A stretch of 64,000 nucleotides of DNA from Sycon ciliatum (GCF_964019385.1 NC_088646.1:12524734-12588733), one strand, 5' to 3'. Shown: positions 50,268 to 61,502, counted from the first letter of the stretch. The notes: a model not told the origin generated them from the sequence alone. Translations and numbers: made by a program.

Positions 50268-50296
50268 AGCCCCCCCCCCCCACGCACACACACACA
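50268..50296. repeat. Poly-C plus CA tract
   Basis: C13 at 50269-50281 followed by CACA repeats. Confidence 0.9.
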
Positions 50297-50952
50297 ATGA
50301 GGAGACACTCGGATCTTTTCAAACGCTAGTATAATACATGGCATATGAGCCACAACTGAATGCTTGTGGTGCGGAGAAAAAAAAAGTTCGATCCTGACAC
50401 TCATAAAAGCAAAAAATTGCAAAAACGTGGCTAGAACTAGCAGGCATGGGATTAAGAGTAACAGCGGGAAGCACAACAATGAGAAGAACAAGATACAGAA
50501 CAACAAGGCCAGAAAGGCCACAAGGCCAGGAAGGCCACAACAAACAGGATGCACTACACAATACTACTTAGGCAGCACATCCCTCACTCACCCTCACTCA
50601 CCCTCGTCAGATCGACATTGACAGCAGCAGCAGCACTACCTATATACGCGATACAGACAAGTATAACACCCAAAATGAGTTATCAACGTCAAGATTCAAA
50701 ATATTGCACGCTAGTAGCGTGGGTGTCCAGAAGAGGGGACAGGACTGCACCTCACATTCAAACAAGAATGTGCGGCAAAGATCAAATCAGCAGAGGCTGG
50801 ATACGAGAGAAAATAAAGAGAGACACGTCTTGCTATGAGGTGTCTCGACCCAATGATAGGCAGAAGGAGACACCGGCCAATCTGCCCTCCCGCAACCAAC
50901 GCTTCAGTGCTTCATTGCTTCGTTGCAAAGTCTAAATAGTGATGGCAGCAGT

Positions 50953-53900
50953 TCAAGAGCTGTATTTTTTCCATGCGAAGTATGCTCCCACGCCGACAAG
51001 ACCGAAGACAACAATGTAGGGAAGGTAAGAGCCACCCTGCACACACGAGAGCAGTGGAGACAGAAACACATTTGGAAAACGTTGCTCAGAATAGACGAGG
51101 CAAGCTAGGAATTGTACAATGGCAGGACTGCAGGTATCTTCCTGAAGTGGCGAGCTGTCCACGCTCATCCCGAAAACATCACCCCGGCAATCAAAAGTTC
51201 AATGTGAAACAAGAATACTGTACTGATAGGGCACAGTTACGTCTTACCTCACTATGAAATACATATGAGCCAGCGTATATACATATTATATTAGTACTGT
51301 TAACGATCTGGCCATCTTCAGTGGCCGCAAGGCAACGAGAGTCAACAATGCAGCCATGCAGTTCAGATTTGAACTCAAAGAACAGATGTGAAGCACTGAG
51401 TAGTACTGTAGAAGAAGAAACTTTTGCTCAAAGCCCGAAGTCGGCCTTTCGCCTTTTGTTCGGGTACAATCGTGAACCCTTATTCCCTGCACGACATGTG
51501 GTATGCACGGCCATATTCATTCAGAGGTACTTTTTGCTTGACAATAGGGATGCAAAAAAAAAGAAAGCTACTTCCACTGGATGGCAAGTCAGGTAAGTAC
51601 AGAATTTCACTATCATCATGTAGTTCAGAGGTGCACAATATGATGCAGTGCATCAATTTCTTTCTGTGAAAGCCCGTACATAAGCACCCGCCCAAATAAT
51701 TAATTTAAAAAAACCTTCATCCTTTTGACACTTTCTCCTGAAGTCGAGACAGCCGGGGTAAGCATAATGCCGGAAATGAGTATCGGCACGGTTCGCACAT
51801 GCAGCGCATAGCATGCCCATGTATATGCTACGGCATGTGCTGGAGAAAAAGGACTTCTCCATTATGCACAAGTCAGGTCCGAAAGTTAGTTCGTGCCCGA
51901 AAGCTAGTACTGGTGTGACCACTAAGTTGGAAAGGAAGCACATACTTCTTTACGGACTTGACGATACCAGCTTGCGGGATGCGGAACATTTCCAATAGTC
52001 TGGCTTATTCGCTTTGGTCATGGATAGCATCATTAGTACAGAGCCAAGAGTGTGCAACTCGACGATCTCTCAGCCCACAGCGGAGTTCTTTTGGTGGTCA
52101 TCTGGCTCAATGTAGCCACCGCGCGCAGCCAGAGATTAAAAGGAAATGGAAAAATGTAGAGATCTTCCTCTTAAAGCAGCTACGCTCGTCAAAGCTAAAG
52201 AACCATGCGCCCTGAACCTGACACCTTTTCTTAGGGGTGAAATGAATTTTAGAACGTTCGACTAGGTTCGCTCCAAATGGGACTTCAAGGCGTCGAACGT
52301 TCGTCGATGCATGCGTAGGTACATGCAGTCTCCTGCTTGTACTGAAAATAATAATGTACATGCATATCGTGCAGAGCTCAGCCAGCCACCCGTGGCCTCA
52401 GGTCCCCATTACAGGTAACCGCAGCCATTCAAAAAAGAAAGTGATTGCAGAGCGTCCAATTCTTGGTTGTTTTACGCATGTGACGGAGTGCTTGGGTGGA
52501 CATTTGTGGCGGCTTTCTTCGTTTAAAAGAACAGTTCGTGAGTTCGTCAAACGACGCGTACAGTTCGTCAGAATGTTTCGTTCGCCTCTATTGGGGTTCG
52601 TTTCAGCCCTACCTTTTCTACATAACAATCGTGGAAAGGCTTACGGATACGCACTTTATCAAACTTCTGCCAAAAAGTGCAGCAATGAAATTTTCCACCA
52701 TGGGTAAGTCCATCATGGCCCAAGATAGGAGTTGCACATTCTTGGCAATGTACTAGTACTCTTGATAGCAATCCTAGCTCAGATTCACTACAGCCCTCAG
52801 TTAATACAGGCGTGTCTGTTCTTGTGATGTTCAATTATTTATCGGGGGACACAGCCAGAGAGGCATTGATAACAGTTCAATTATTAGCACATGCCCACGA
52901 CATCTTGCAAACGCACCTCGGCTGGCGGATTTTCTGACTCAGATGTTTCCTCTGGATGGGGGTTGCGGATAACCTTGAGCTTGACGGTATCCTTAGCTTG
53001 ATGGAAGGCCTGGACTGCTTCGTAGTGCTTTACGCCTGACACATCAATATCATTCACCTGTGACATGACAGGATGAGAAGTGGACCACAACAGAAAGAAA
53101 CAGCAATGACTTCCTGGCATGAGCTGATGCAAGAAAACAAAGAGCAAGAACCAAGACACATTCACCTGGGGAGGGGGAGGCAATCTGCGTGGTATAATTA
53201 TACAAAACGAGATCAAGCACATACGAAATGGAATGCAACAGAATCCGCTTTTTTCACAGGTGCAGCCAAACACCGGATTAGAATATTAACCCTGTAACCG
53301 GCAGCCCCATACTTGAACGCACCGCATCGTAAACGACGCATTCGACATGCATACAAAACAATGCCTGGCATGACAGGAAGCATCAGCCCATAGGGATTTC
53401 CCGTGGCCCTCACACAGCCTAGGTATGATCCTATCGGTAGCTGAAGAGATCTACGCGTGTCCCATTTCATTTCATTGAGAACTGCGCGATCGAAAACTTA
53501 TGGAAATACACGCGCGCCGACAATGCCGTCTGCATCTGTCAAAACTTCGTCAGGTGCATTTCTTCTTGCGCAGTGAGTTCCATTCGTCCTCAGATGACTT
53601 CTCCAACGAGGACCTAGCAGTCCTTGGCTTTGGGACCAACGACATATACCGGTAGATAACTTCTTCGTTCCAGCCGCCGATGCAAGCGAATTTCGAATTG
53701 TGGAGCGGAGCGCACGCCAAGTAAATTCTCACGCAAATATCGAGAGCTCCAGCCGCTGCAGACGATGCAGTCGTGATGTACCTGGAAGAATCTGATGGTG
53801 CTTATGGTGGGGAAGCCATGGAGAGCGATCTCCGTGTCGACAGTCTCCCAGGGACGGAAATTTAGGCCATCGATTTTCTACGTACCTGAGTGACGGCAGC

Positions 53901-55732
53901 ACAGCGTGACGTGCACACGACCTTACGGAACCATCGGACAGCGATTCTGGGGCGATGCTGCTCTCAATTGCGAGCGAGGCACGGCCACTGAAGTTTGTGG
54001 TGGCCATGGCGTTTGTTTCCGCTCCGAAGTCGACTTGCTTTGGCAGTATCATGTCAATGTCGGAACTCTGACAATTTGCATATGTACAATTTCCGTGTTA
54101 AGACGTATAGGTGCCAATTTAGCAGCATATGTGTGTGGTATGTGAAAATAATTGGAAGTAGTACCAGACTTCCAAGAAAACATAACTTGCACATAAAAAA
54201 TACGGCCTCGTTGTGAGTTATTGGCATCCTTCTCAACGTTAAGAATTTCATATACAAAATGAACACAATACGAACTTAGAATTGAGCAGGGAGTCGTGCT
54301 TTCTTTCAGGTTTGCCGAGCGGAAGGTGCGGCGTGCTCCTGGTGTGCTCCGGATGGCAGTCGTGAGTCAGTCAAGTGTCAAGTTCGGCAAGAAGCGTGTG
54401 CTCCTCGTTGGAGCAACCAACTTCATGACATTACCGCCGAAGTCGCAACTTCTAAGTTCGTATTGTTGTCCCTCACGCGGACGTGCGACTAGTTGTTGGA
54501 GGTGACAGCGTTGTGAATAGCTATACTGGCTCTCAACGTCTGTTTAGCACAACTCCATGAGCGACTCTGACTCACGCTGCTACCTGGGGCTTCACGGGGT
54601 GTTTGTCGCGCTGGAAACAAAGCGTCTCTGTAAGTTTGTATCCCTGGTGATGGTTTGGCATGGAGAGCAGTATATAAGTGGTGCTTTTCAGGCACAATCT
54701 TCCTCAGCCTACTCAAGCTCAACTGATGAGGGGTGAATTCCCCGAAACACTGTGTATTGAGCAGGGAGTGGTGCTTTCTTTCAGGTTTGCCGAGCGGAAG
54801 GTGCGGCGTGCTCCTGGTGTGCTCCGGATGGCAGTCGTGAGTCAGTCAAGTGTCAAGTTCGGCAAGAAGCGTGTGCTCCTCGTTGGAGCAACCAACTTCA
54901 AAATGAACACAGGGCACAAAATACAAATGTTGCCATATCTCCGCTTTCCTTTCGCCCTTTCTCACAAACAACTACTCTCTGGAAAGCTATTGATGGCAGC
55001 TATCCTGTCGTAGAGACTAGAACGCCAAGCGCCATTCTTGTGTGCCGCGACGTGGCAAAGAAGACATCTTCAAACTCAATCAAATATGCAGAGCGCGATC
55101 TGTCACGAATAGCTTGCCGGTTTGTAAAATCACAGCACATAGAAACCAGTCGAAATTCCCATGAAATTATTTACGGTCACTGGGAGCGCACTTGCTCGGG
55201 ATTCGCCAAATCGATTGTGCAGCTGATCACCTCCCTCTTATCCCCTCATCCAGCTTATTAACTGGAAATCACAATACAAACATTGGTCTTACTTCTAGTA
55301 GTCTCTTTGCACAGGTGGCTGCCTTAATAGAGTGATCCCCTGCATGGATTCTCTGCACGCTTGCACATTGGAATGGCACGATCTTGCATTCAGAGCAACA
55401 TGTCAACTCACCTCTACTATTTTGTCACCGGGGCGAAGTCTGCCATCCTCAGCAGCAGCACCCTTTTCTCTCACAGTCGTGACAAAAATGCCAGGATCGT
55501 CTGTGCGGTGCTCGTTGTCAGTGCCTCCCCTAATATTGAAACCAAGGCCTACATGCAAACGATACATAGAATTATACGCACATCAAAACATCGTAAAAAG
55601 GAAATAATTACAAAATCGAAATGGCCATTGCGCAAGTCGATAAACTCGAACAGCAGGGTTCCCGGAGGAAGATTAATTACCATTTGGGCCTTTGTTCAAT
55701 TTGATCTCCATAATTTCAGGTTGGATTTCCAT
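50953..55732 (-). CDS. SYNJ2BP: SYNJ2BP/OMP25-like tail-anchored PDZ protein, 4 exons
   Basis: Exons: 55732-55681, 55548-55412, 53057-52917 and 51036-50953 (stop at 50953-50955). All have AG/GT borders and matching phases (1, 0, 0), giving 137 aa against about 145 in vertebrates. The PDZ domain covers about residues 9-92: [10 protein letters not shown] before the carboxylate loop [12 protein letters not shown], then [20 protein letters not shown] and [18 protein letters not shown]. The helix [20 protein letters not shown] has His at its first position, as in class I PDZ domains. A short acidic linker follows, then a hydrophobic anchor [19 protein letters not shown] and the basic tail KKYSS, fitting outer-mitochondrial tail anchoring. 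The ATG at 55730-55732 aligns with the family N-terminus. Family proteins bind synaptojanin-2 and activin receptors and tether ER to mitochondria. Intron 2 holds a piggyBac end. A gypsy element begins within about 200-800 bp of the 5' end. Confidence 0.9.
53286..54050 (+). pseudogene. piggyBac-related element, second copy (left end)
   Basis: TTAA at 53286-53289 followed by CCCTGTAACCGGCAGCCCCA and ATACTTGAACGCA matches the left end at 29992 (both have CCATACTTGAA then a CGCATTCG motif). Downstream, acidic open pieces such as [16 protein letters not shown] (about 53590) and [17 protein letters not shown] (about 53790) fit an acidic transposase N-terminus, interrupted by stops. The catalytic domain was not seen and the right end is unclear. 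It lies in intron 2 of the SYNJ2BP-like gene. Confidence 0.6.
54287..54905. repeat. Two 141-bp direct repeats of the hairpin family
   Basis: The segments 54287-54428 and 54763-54905 are almost identical (starting GAGCAGGGAGT, ending GGAGCAACCAACTTCA). They contain CGTGAGTCAGTCAAGTGTCA, shared with the hairpin at 24396-24557. The 330 bp between them are unrelated and unclassified. Confidence 0.82.
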
Positions 55733-55899
55733 ACTTTTCTAGGGATGGCTGCTCGAGGTATCTGAGACTTTTACAAATCCTTTGCTGAGAAAGAACCAAC
55801 TCTTCCGGAGATCGATATCGCTCAACGGTCACGATTCTGTATTGAAAAAAAGTATGACCTCCAATCTCCGTGCATACAAAAAAAATAATTATAAATCAT

Positions 55900-56575
55900 G
55901 AAAATCGAACATTTCGCGGCCGTCGCGTCACACGGTATTTAAGCGGTCGACCCGTCGCAGTCACCCCGCGGTACGAGGACTCGTAGATCTACTTCGTAGT
56001 GCGGCTAGTACCGGCTACTTACACACACAGTCATAAGACAAGTCATAGTCATAGACATAGTTCTAGGTTTAATCGTTTTCTTCCGTAAACCCTATCGTTT
56101 TCCATCACTTTATCTACTTGCACGTACGTATTCATGATATTCCCACCTCTACTTCTTTGCTTTGCATTATTTGTCTACATGGGTTACATATTTGGCTCAC
56201 GTATACGCATTATATGGCATTTTCCACGTACATGCGTACTGCTCATTATTTGATCTTTTGACCTTGCTAGTTATACACACTGTACGCATGCTCCGTTTTT
56301 AGCTGCCCACTCTCTCCTTCGGGAGGCTTTTTTATTGAGGCCTCGCTCTTCACCCCATGGCAGAGAGTTTTACAGGTATGCAGTTGACTGGTTGTTTGGT
56401 TTCTTGGTCATGCACGATGTTTTTCTGTGGTTAACAGGCAGTTATTTTGGCATCATACTTACCAGTTGATTGTGTGGGATATGGAAGAATCCTACCATAA
56501 AAAATCGAGTGGTTTTCTGTAAATCTGTGTGAATTAGAGGCACACATTAAACTTGGTTTCCCCGACCTCTAAATT
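55900..56575 (+). mobile_element. Probable 5' LTR/leader of a Ty3/gypsy element
   Basis: The region ahead of gag contains a TATA-like GGTATTTAAGCGG near 55934 and ends beside a primer-binding-site-like TTGGTGACCCCCGACAAG (56574-56591). A matching 3' LTR is not present because the element is cut off at 60118, so the LTR limits are uncertain. Confidence 0.45.
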
Positions 56576-56639
56576 GGTGACCCCCGACAAGTCCACACCT
56601 ACAGTACTGCTCCGTGCCCACGCACGCCCGCTAGCCATT

Positions 56640-57593
56640 ATGTCTACGCCTACGGCCTCTGCACAGCAAGCTGTTGATGCAGCCACTGGCGACCAAGCTA
56701 CAGCCGACACCAACGTACCCGTGAGCCGTGGCCGCAGTACCCTCTCGGATCAAGTGCGCCCCAGCCAGCCGGCTGACGTGCCACTGGACCAGCCTGTAGT
56801 GCAGCAGTCCAGTGTGACCATCAAACTCTCCCCTTTCTGGCCCAAAGACTCCCAGCTGTGGTTTGCTCAAGCTGAAGCAGTCTTCGCCACCCGCAAGATA
56901 ACACGGCAGCTGACAAAATTTCAGTACGTGATTGGTGCCCTGGAACCGGAGTATGCTATTGAAATAAGGGACATGATTATATCTCCCCCTGACGATCGTC
57001 CCTACGAGCAGCTGCGCGATACGCTAGTCCGCCAAACTCAGCAGTCCCAGCAGCAACGACTTCGTCACCTCCTCACAGAAGAGGTCCTTGGTGACCGCAA
57101 ACCCAGTCAGTTGCTTCGTCGCATGCAGCAGCTCTTGGGCAGTGCAGACATCGATACCAGTCTGCTCCGGGAACTGTTTATCCAGCGTTTGCCCGCCGGG
57201 GTGCAGATGGTATTGGCTTCCTCTGGCGATTCCATGTCTTTGGACAAGATCGCCGACATGGCCGACCGCATCCTGGAGGTCTCCGCCCCACACGCCACTG
57301 CAACTGTTGCTGCTGCAACTGTGGCTGCTGCTCCGGTTGCCAGCGCACCCGCTGCCAACGTTCCGAGATCTGAGCTGGACGATCTGCGCTGCCAGATCGC
57401 CAATTTAACTGCAGCTGTACAACAGTTATCTCGCTCTCGTCTGAGCAGTCGCCATGGTAGCCGGACATCGTCACGGGACTCCAGCCCTAGTCGTGACGGT
57501 CTGTGTTTCTACCATCGCCGATTTGGAGACCGCGCCCTCCACTGCCGGCCCGGCTGCCAATACCAGTCGGGAAACGGGACTGCCAGGAACTAA
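56640..57593 (+). CDS. gag: Ty3/gypsy gag (intact frame)
   Basis: 317-residue retrotransposon capsid protein. I take the ATG at 56640, about 50 bp after the primer-binding-site-like motif. The frame is open further up but without an ATG. The capsid region contains LSPFWPKDSQLWFAQAEAVF, then FQYVIGALEPEYAIEIRDMI and LLRELFIQRLPAGVQMVLAS, as in many invertebrate gypsy gags. The C-terminus is Ser/Arg-rich and ends in CFYHRRFGDRALHCRPGC, a zinc-knuckle-like motif. The pol frame overlaps its last 90 bases in the -1 frame, which fits programmed frameshifting. Gag itself has no internal stop, unlike the rest of the element. Confidence 0.85.
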   Translation: MSTPTASAQQAVDAATGDQATADTNVPVSRGRSTLSDQVRPSQPADVPLDQPVVQQSSVTIKLSPFWPKDSQLWFAQAEAVFATRKITRQLTKFQYVIGALEPEYAIEIRDMIISPPDDRPYEQLRDTLVRQTQQSQQQRLRHLLTEEVLGDRKPSQLLRRMQQLLGSADIDTSLLRELFIQRLPAGVQMVLASSGDSMSLDKIADMADRILEVSAPHATATVAAATVAAAPVASAPAANVPRSELDDLRCQIANLTAAVQQLSRSRLSSRHGSRTSSRDSSPSRDGLCFYHRRFGDRALHCRPGCQYQSGNGTARN

Positions 57594-58262
57594 ATACGGC
57601 CTCGGTCCCTGGCTCCGCAGTGAAACCTGGCCGTCTCCTCTATGTTCGGGACCCCGCCACAGCACGGTCGTTCCTCATCGATACCGGTGCAGCCGTGAGT
57701 GTTCTCCCGCCTTCCAGAGCAGACCTGGCCCAGCCGCCATCCTCTGTCCAGCTCCAGGCAGCCAACGGCATGTCCATCTGGACATATGGCGAGCGTTCAC
57801 TGTGTTTAACGCTTGGCCTCCGCCGTCAGTTTCACTAGATTTTCGTCATTGCAGACGTCAAGACGCCCATCTTGGGCTTCGACTTCTTGGCACACCATGG
57901 ACTACAGGTCGATTTGTCCCAGCGCTGCTTACGCGACTCCTCAACGTCTCTGGCGTCCATAGGTCACATCAACACTGGCTTGTCTGTGCGACCGGTATTG
58001 CCAGTTTCTGACCCTGCACACCCGTGCTACCGTATTGTGGCGCAGTATCCTGAGCTCACGGATGTCAATCGCAGCCTGCACACACCAGTCAGGCATGCTG
58101 TCACACACAACATCGTGACACAGGCCCACCTGCCCACGCACGTGTGACTAGTTGTCCGACGTTTGGCCCCAGACAAACTCAAAGCCGCTCGACAGGAATT
58201 CGACCACATGTTGGCTCTCGGTATAGTACGTCCTTCGAGCAGCCCCTACTCGTCTCCGCTGC
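57503..58262 (+). pseudogene. pol: Ty3/gypsy pol: protease and start of RT, broken
   Basis: The frame contains the aspartic protease motif FLIDTGAAVSVLP (about 57672-57710). An in-frame TAG at 57836-57838 interrupts it, followed by IADVKTPILGFDFLAHHG, the C-terminal flap region. A second stop (TGA at 58145) precedes APDKLKAARQEFDHML and SSSPYSSPLH, the N-terminal edge of reverse transcriptase. The frame then jumps directly to RNase H, so the RT catalytic core is deleted. Non-functional. Confidence 0.85.
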
Positions 58263-59227
58263 ATATTTGCTTGAAGGCCGCCAGTTCTACATATTAACGG
58301 ATCACAAGCCACTGACATTCGCCATGCAGTCCACCACCACAACACATCCACCTCGTGTCCTCCGTCAGCTGGCCTACATCAGCGAATTCACCACGGATCT
58401 TCGCCACATCAAGGGCACAGATAACTCGGTTGCTGATGCACTGTCCCGTGCTACCGCTGTGTCTGCTGTTGCTGCTGCTGCTCCTCCTCTGGCTACTGCT
58501 CCTGTACTGCCTGCTGGTGCCGCTGCTGCGCCTGTCTTGCCTGCTGATGCCACTGCTGCGCATGACCTGTCTGCTGGTCCCGCTGCCATGCCCGTCTTGC
58601 CTGCGGGTGCCACGGCTGTGCCTGCCCTCGACTTTGCCGCTATGGCTGCAGCTCAGTCGACCGATGCTCAGTTTCGCCAGTTACGCGCAGCTTCGAGTAC
58701 CTCACTCGCCTGGCAAGCAGTTCTGTTGCCCGGTACCCCTACTTCTCTCACCTGTGACACGTCTCCTGGTCAGCCTCGTCCGTATGTGCCCGTTTCATTC
58801 CGGCGCGCTGTGTTTGACTCCCTGCATCAGTTGTCACACCCAGGTGTTCGAGCTTCCCGCCGTCTCGTCGCAACTCGCTACATCTGGCCTCACATGCATA
58901 CAGACATCAAGGAGTGAGTGCACACGTGTCCTGACTGCCAGCGCTGCAAAGTCCAGCGTCACACCAAGAGTCCTGTTGGTCGTTTCCTGCCACCTGGCCA
59001 GCGTTTCGAACATGTGCACATTGATCTCGTTGGTCCGCTCCCGTCATGCCAGGGTTACACATACATCCTGACGTGTGTTGACCGCTTCTCCCGATGGCCA
59101 GAGGCCATGCCCCTGCCCGACACTGCTGAATCGACAGCTGCTGCTTTGGTGTCGACCTGGATCTCTCGTTTCGGCGTGCCATCCGTCATCACCACGGACC
59201 GGGGTGCTAACTTCGAGTCTGCCCTGT
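58263..59227 (+). pseudogene. pol: Ty3/gypsy pol: RNase H end and integrase, first part
   Basis: RNase H remnant FYILTDHKPLTFAM and INDSVADALSR-like DNSVADALSRATAV is followed by an Ala/Pro/Val-rich repeat linker. The integrase zinc-binding region follows (LHQLSHPGVRASRRLVATRY), with a stop in place of Trp at 58915. After it comes CPDCQRCKVQRHT and the integrase core with HIDLVGPLP and VITTDRGANFESAL, carrying the first two catalytic Asp residues. The frame is broken at 59228 by a LINE insertion. Confidence 0.88.
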
Positions 59228-59808
59228 TGTTGTGTTGTTGTGTTTATTTTAATTCGCAAACCAAACGGGCAGATCTGCCCAATGAAAAGGTGGCGAATCC
59301 AGATAGAAAGCAGTAATAAATGAAATTGGGGACTGATGTAATGAGGATAGAGGTGGAGAAAAACTAAGCCAGCTGATCATCAAACAGGACGTTTGGTACT
59401 CTAGGTACTAAGGGTGTACGGGATCATGCTGGCGCGGAACTGGCGGAGCGTGGAGATGGCACGTATATCGCTGGGTAAGGTGTTCCACAGCTGGGCGCCC
59501 CGGAACGCGAGGCAACCCTTGCCGAACCTTCGTGGAAACTGGCGGTTGGCGCAGACCCATGATGGAGTGCAACCTAGTTGGGCCAGCTGACAAAAGAGCT
59601 AGGAGGGCTTGCAGATCAGAACTTGCGTGCCCATTCCGAGACCTCCAGAGCAGAACGATGAACTTCTGCCTGAATATCTCGGATACTCTGTAGGTGTCCA
59701 ATTGCAGCAGGAGGGTACGCGCGGAGGTGTGATGCGAGAGTCCGAAAACCGCCCGATTCGGCATGACTTGTAGCCGATCCAATTGGTTGGCAGTAAGAAG
59801 CGGGGACC
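59228..59808 (-). pseudogene. 5'-truncated CR1/L2-like LINE inside the integrase
   Basis: On the minus strand the remnant reads LQVMPNRAVFGLSHHTSAR and FRQKFIVLLWRSRNG, then in a shifted frame AQLWNTLPSDIRAISTLRQF. This is the RT C-terminal tail of CR1/L2-type LINEs. Its 3' end is a CAA-type microsatellite (plus-strand TTGTTGTG at 59228). Host integrase resumes at about 59809 with LFRELLSLLGCC, showing a clean insertion with a very short CCCT-like duplication. Confidence 0.78.
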
Positions 59809-60120
59809 CTCTTCCGGGAGCTGCTGAGTCTCCTTGGTTGTTGCCGTTCCCACACCACAGCTTATCATCCACAGGCCAACGGCGTGGTTGAGTGCTTCCA
59901 TCGGCAGCTCAAGGCAGCTATCAAAGCCCACACTCGCCCTCATCAGTGGATAGCTCTACAGCCTATTGTGCTCCTTGGCATTCGCTCCGCTCTTCGGGAG
60001 GATCTGGGTTGCAGTTCCGCCGAACTCCTGTATGGCTGTCCTCTACGTCTACCGGGAGAGTTTCTCGCTCCAGCTGAGGCTTTGTCGCACACCCCAGCTC
60101 AGTTCGTCCAGAAACTTTAA
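59809..60120 (+). pseudogene. pol: Ty3/gypsy integrase, second part
   Basis: Resumes with RSHTTAYHPQANGVVECFHR, which carries the third catalytic residue (Glu of the DDE triad) in VVECFHR. It continues through WIALQPIVLLGIRSALRED and SAELLYGCPLRLPGEFL, and is cut at 60117 where a TTAA-flanked element inserts. The 3' part of pol and the 3' LTR are not found beyond. Confidence 0.85.
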
Positions 60121-61353
60121 AGGGGAAGTATACCCTAAAAGGATTTGTATGCAAAATGTCACTAAAAGCGCCATTTCGTTCTTTTAAAAGCACGGGTGAC
60201 AGCGATTGGCCCATATGTTGTAGTCTTTTGGACGCTGAGTCGACTGGTTTTGGTCCGAAAAGGCTGCGATGCAGCGTTCCTCCTTTATTCCCAATCGAAC
60301 ATGGTTGAACAAGCGGTCACGTGCTCCTGGGTGCCCAAATCACCTGGTCACCGCGCCAGCAGGCGACAACTTTCACACCAAGGTTCAACTCGAGTTCAAC
60401 TCGAGTGACAGGACTGCACCCAAAAAAGGTCAAACAGGCTAGTAAGTTGTACCCTGCAGGCACAGTGACCAGGTGACTGGTGTACGCAGGAGCACGTGAC
60501 CGCTTGTTCAACCATGTTCGATTGGGAATAAAGAAGGAACGCTGCATCGCAGCCTTTTCGGACCAAAACCAGTCGACTCAGCGTCCAAAAGACTACAACA
60601 TATGGGCCAATCGCGGTCATCCGTGCTTTTATAAGAACGAAATGGCGCTTTTAGTGACATTTTGCATACAAATCCCCATCTAGTAGGGCGCAGTTACCCA
60701 GTTTCGGTGGAAGTGCGCGAGTTCGATTGGGATTCAAGTAGGAAGGGAGCGTCGCAGCTTCCTCGGACCAAGACCATTCGACTCAGCACCCCGAAGACTA
60801 CAACTGGTGAAATTTTGATTTTAGGGTATACAGTAGATATTGGTTATAACGTGCCCTTCTGATTTTTCACATTTTATCACTATAACCGGTATATCACTAC
60901 AGGCGATTTTCAACTGCGCGCATCATACATACATATTATACACGTGTGGGTACTCGATCGCGCTAATGTAGCGTACTGATACATGATGCATGCTGCTGCA
61001 CCTTCCCCAGTCTAGAGTGTAGAACTTCTTGGCCTAAAGGCATCATTCAGGAAGCATCAGACCAGAATACCCTATGACAACACACATGTGGCTCCAAGTC
61101 GAGACACAAATGCCTCACACTCGTGTGCTGCTATCATTATAGATGACATTTTTTCTGTACAAAGAGGTGTTTTGAATTGTGATTCTGTATCCTTATAGCC
61201 GATTTATCGCTATATCCGATATATTGGTTATAATGATAATTTGACTGGCTTTTTCTGGTTTTGCTTTTGATATTTTCATTTTGTATCAATATAGCCGGTT
61301 TATCACTATTACCGATGACTTTATAACCGATATCCACTGTACTTCCCCTTTAA
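60117..61353. mobile_element. Kolobok/piggyBac-like non-autonomous element, copy 2
   Basis: TTAA at 60117-60120 and 61350-61353 flanks AGGGGAAGTATACCCTAAAA and the complement of its first 9 bases. The rest of the right terminal repeat is displaced by a nested MITE. Inside, arms of about 205 bp at 60149-60353 and 60466-60675 are inverted copies, both with GTCCGAAAAGGCTGCGATGC. The internal motifs are shared with the element at 17374-18783. Confidence 0.85.
60829..61341. mobile_element. Mariner-like MITE nested in the terminal repeat
   Basis: CAGTAGATATTGGTTATAAC and the complement of GTTATAACCGATATCCACTG, hmm-like TA borders at both sides. Removing it with one TA restores GGGTATACTTCCCCT, the exact complement of the host element's left end. 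The interior has several ATAACCGGTATATCAC-type motifs. Confidence 0.88.
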
Positions 61354-61464
61354 AGATCTACTGACTCGTGATCGTAGTCTCGTACTCGGCGATCCGCTAC
61401 GCTACCATGGCTACTGCACGTCATCACTGCTCCTATGCCTATGCCTATGTTGCCAACACTGCAA

Positions 61465-61502
61465 CAGGGAGTCGTAAAAATACGTATTTTTACGGCTCCC
61501 TG
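61465..61502. mobile_element. 38-bp palindromic micro-insertion, sister of 48884-48920
   Basis: CAGGGAGTCGTAAAAATACG and its complement with one mismatch form a loop-less palindrome. The 10-bp word GTTGCCAACA lies on both sides (61449-61458 and 61503-61512), but the left copy is 6 bp away from the palindrome. The duplication is therefore less clean than in the sister copy. Confidence 0.72.

Noticed and set aside
55040..55261. 73-residue plus frame
   Set aside because: No recognisable motif. It lies in intron 2 of the SYNJ2BP-like gene next to unclassified repeats.
59408..59943. Minus frames of 154 and 114 residues as a host gene
   Set aside because: They carry LINE RT C-terminal motifs in shifted frames and interrupt a gypsy integrase.
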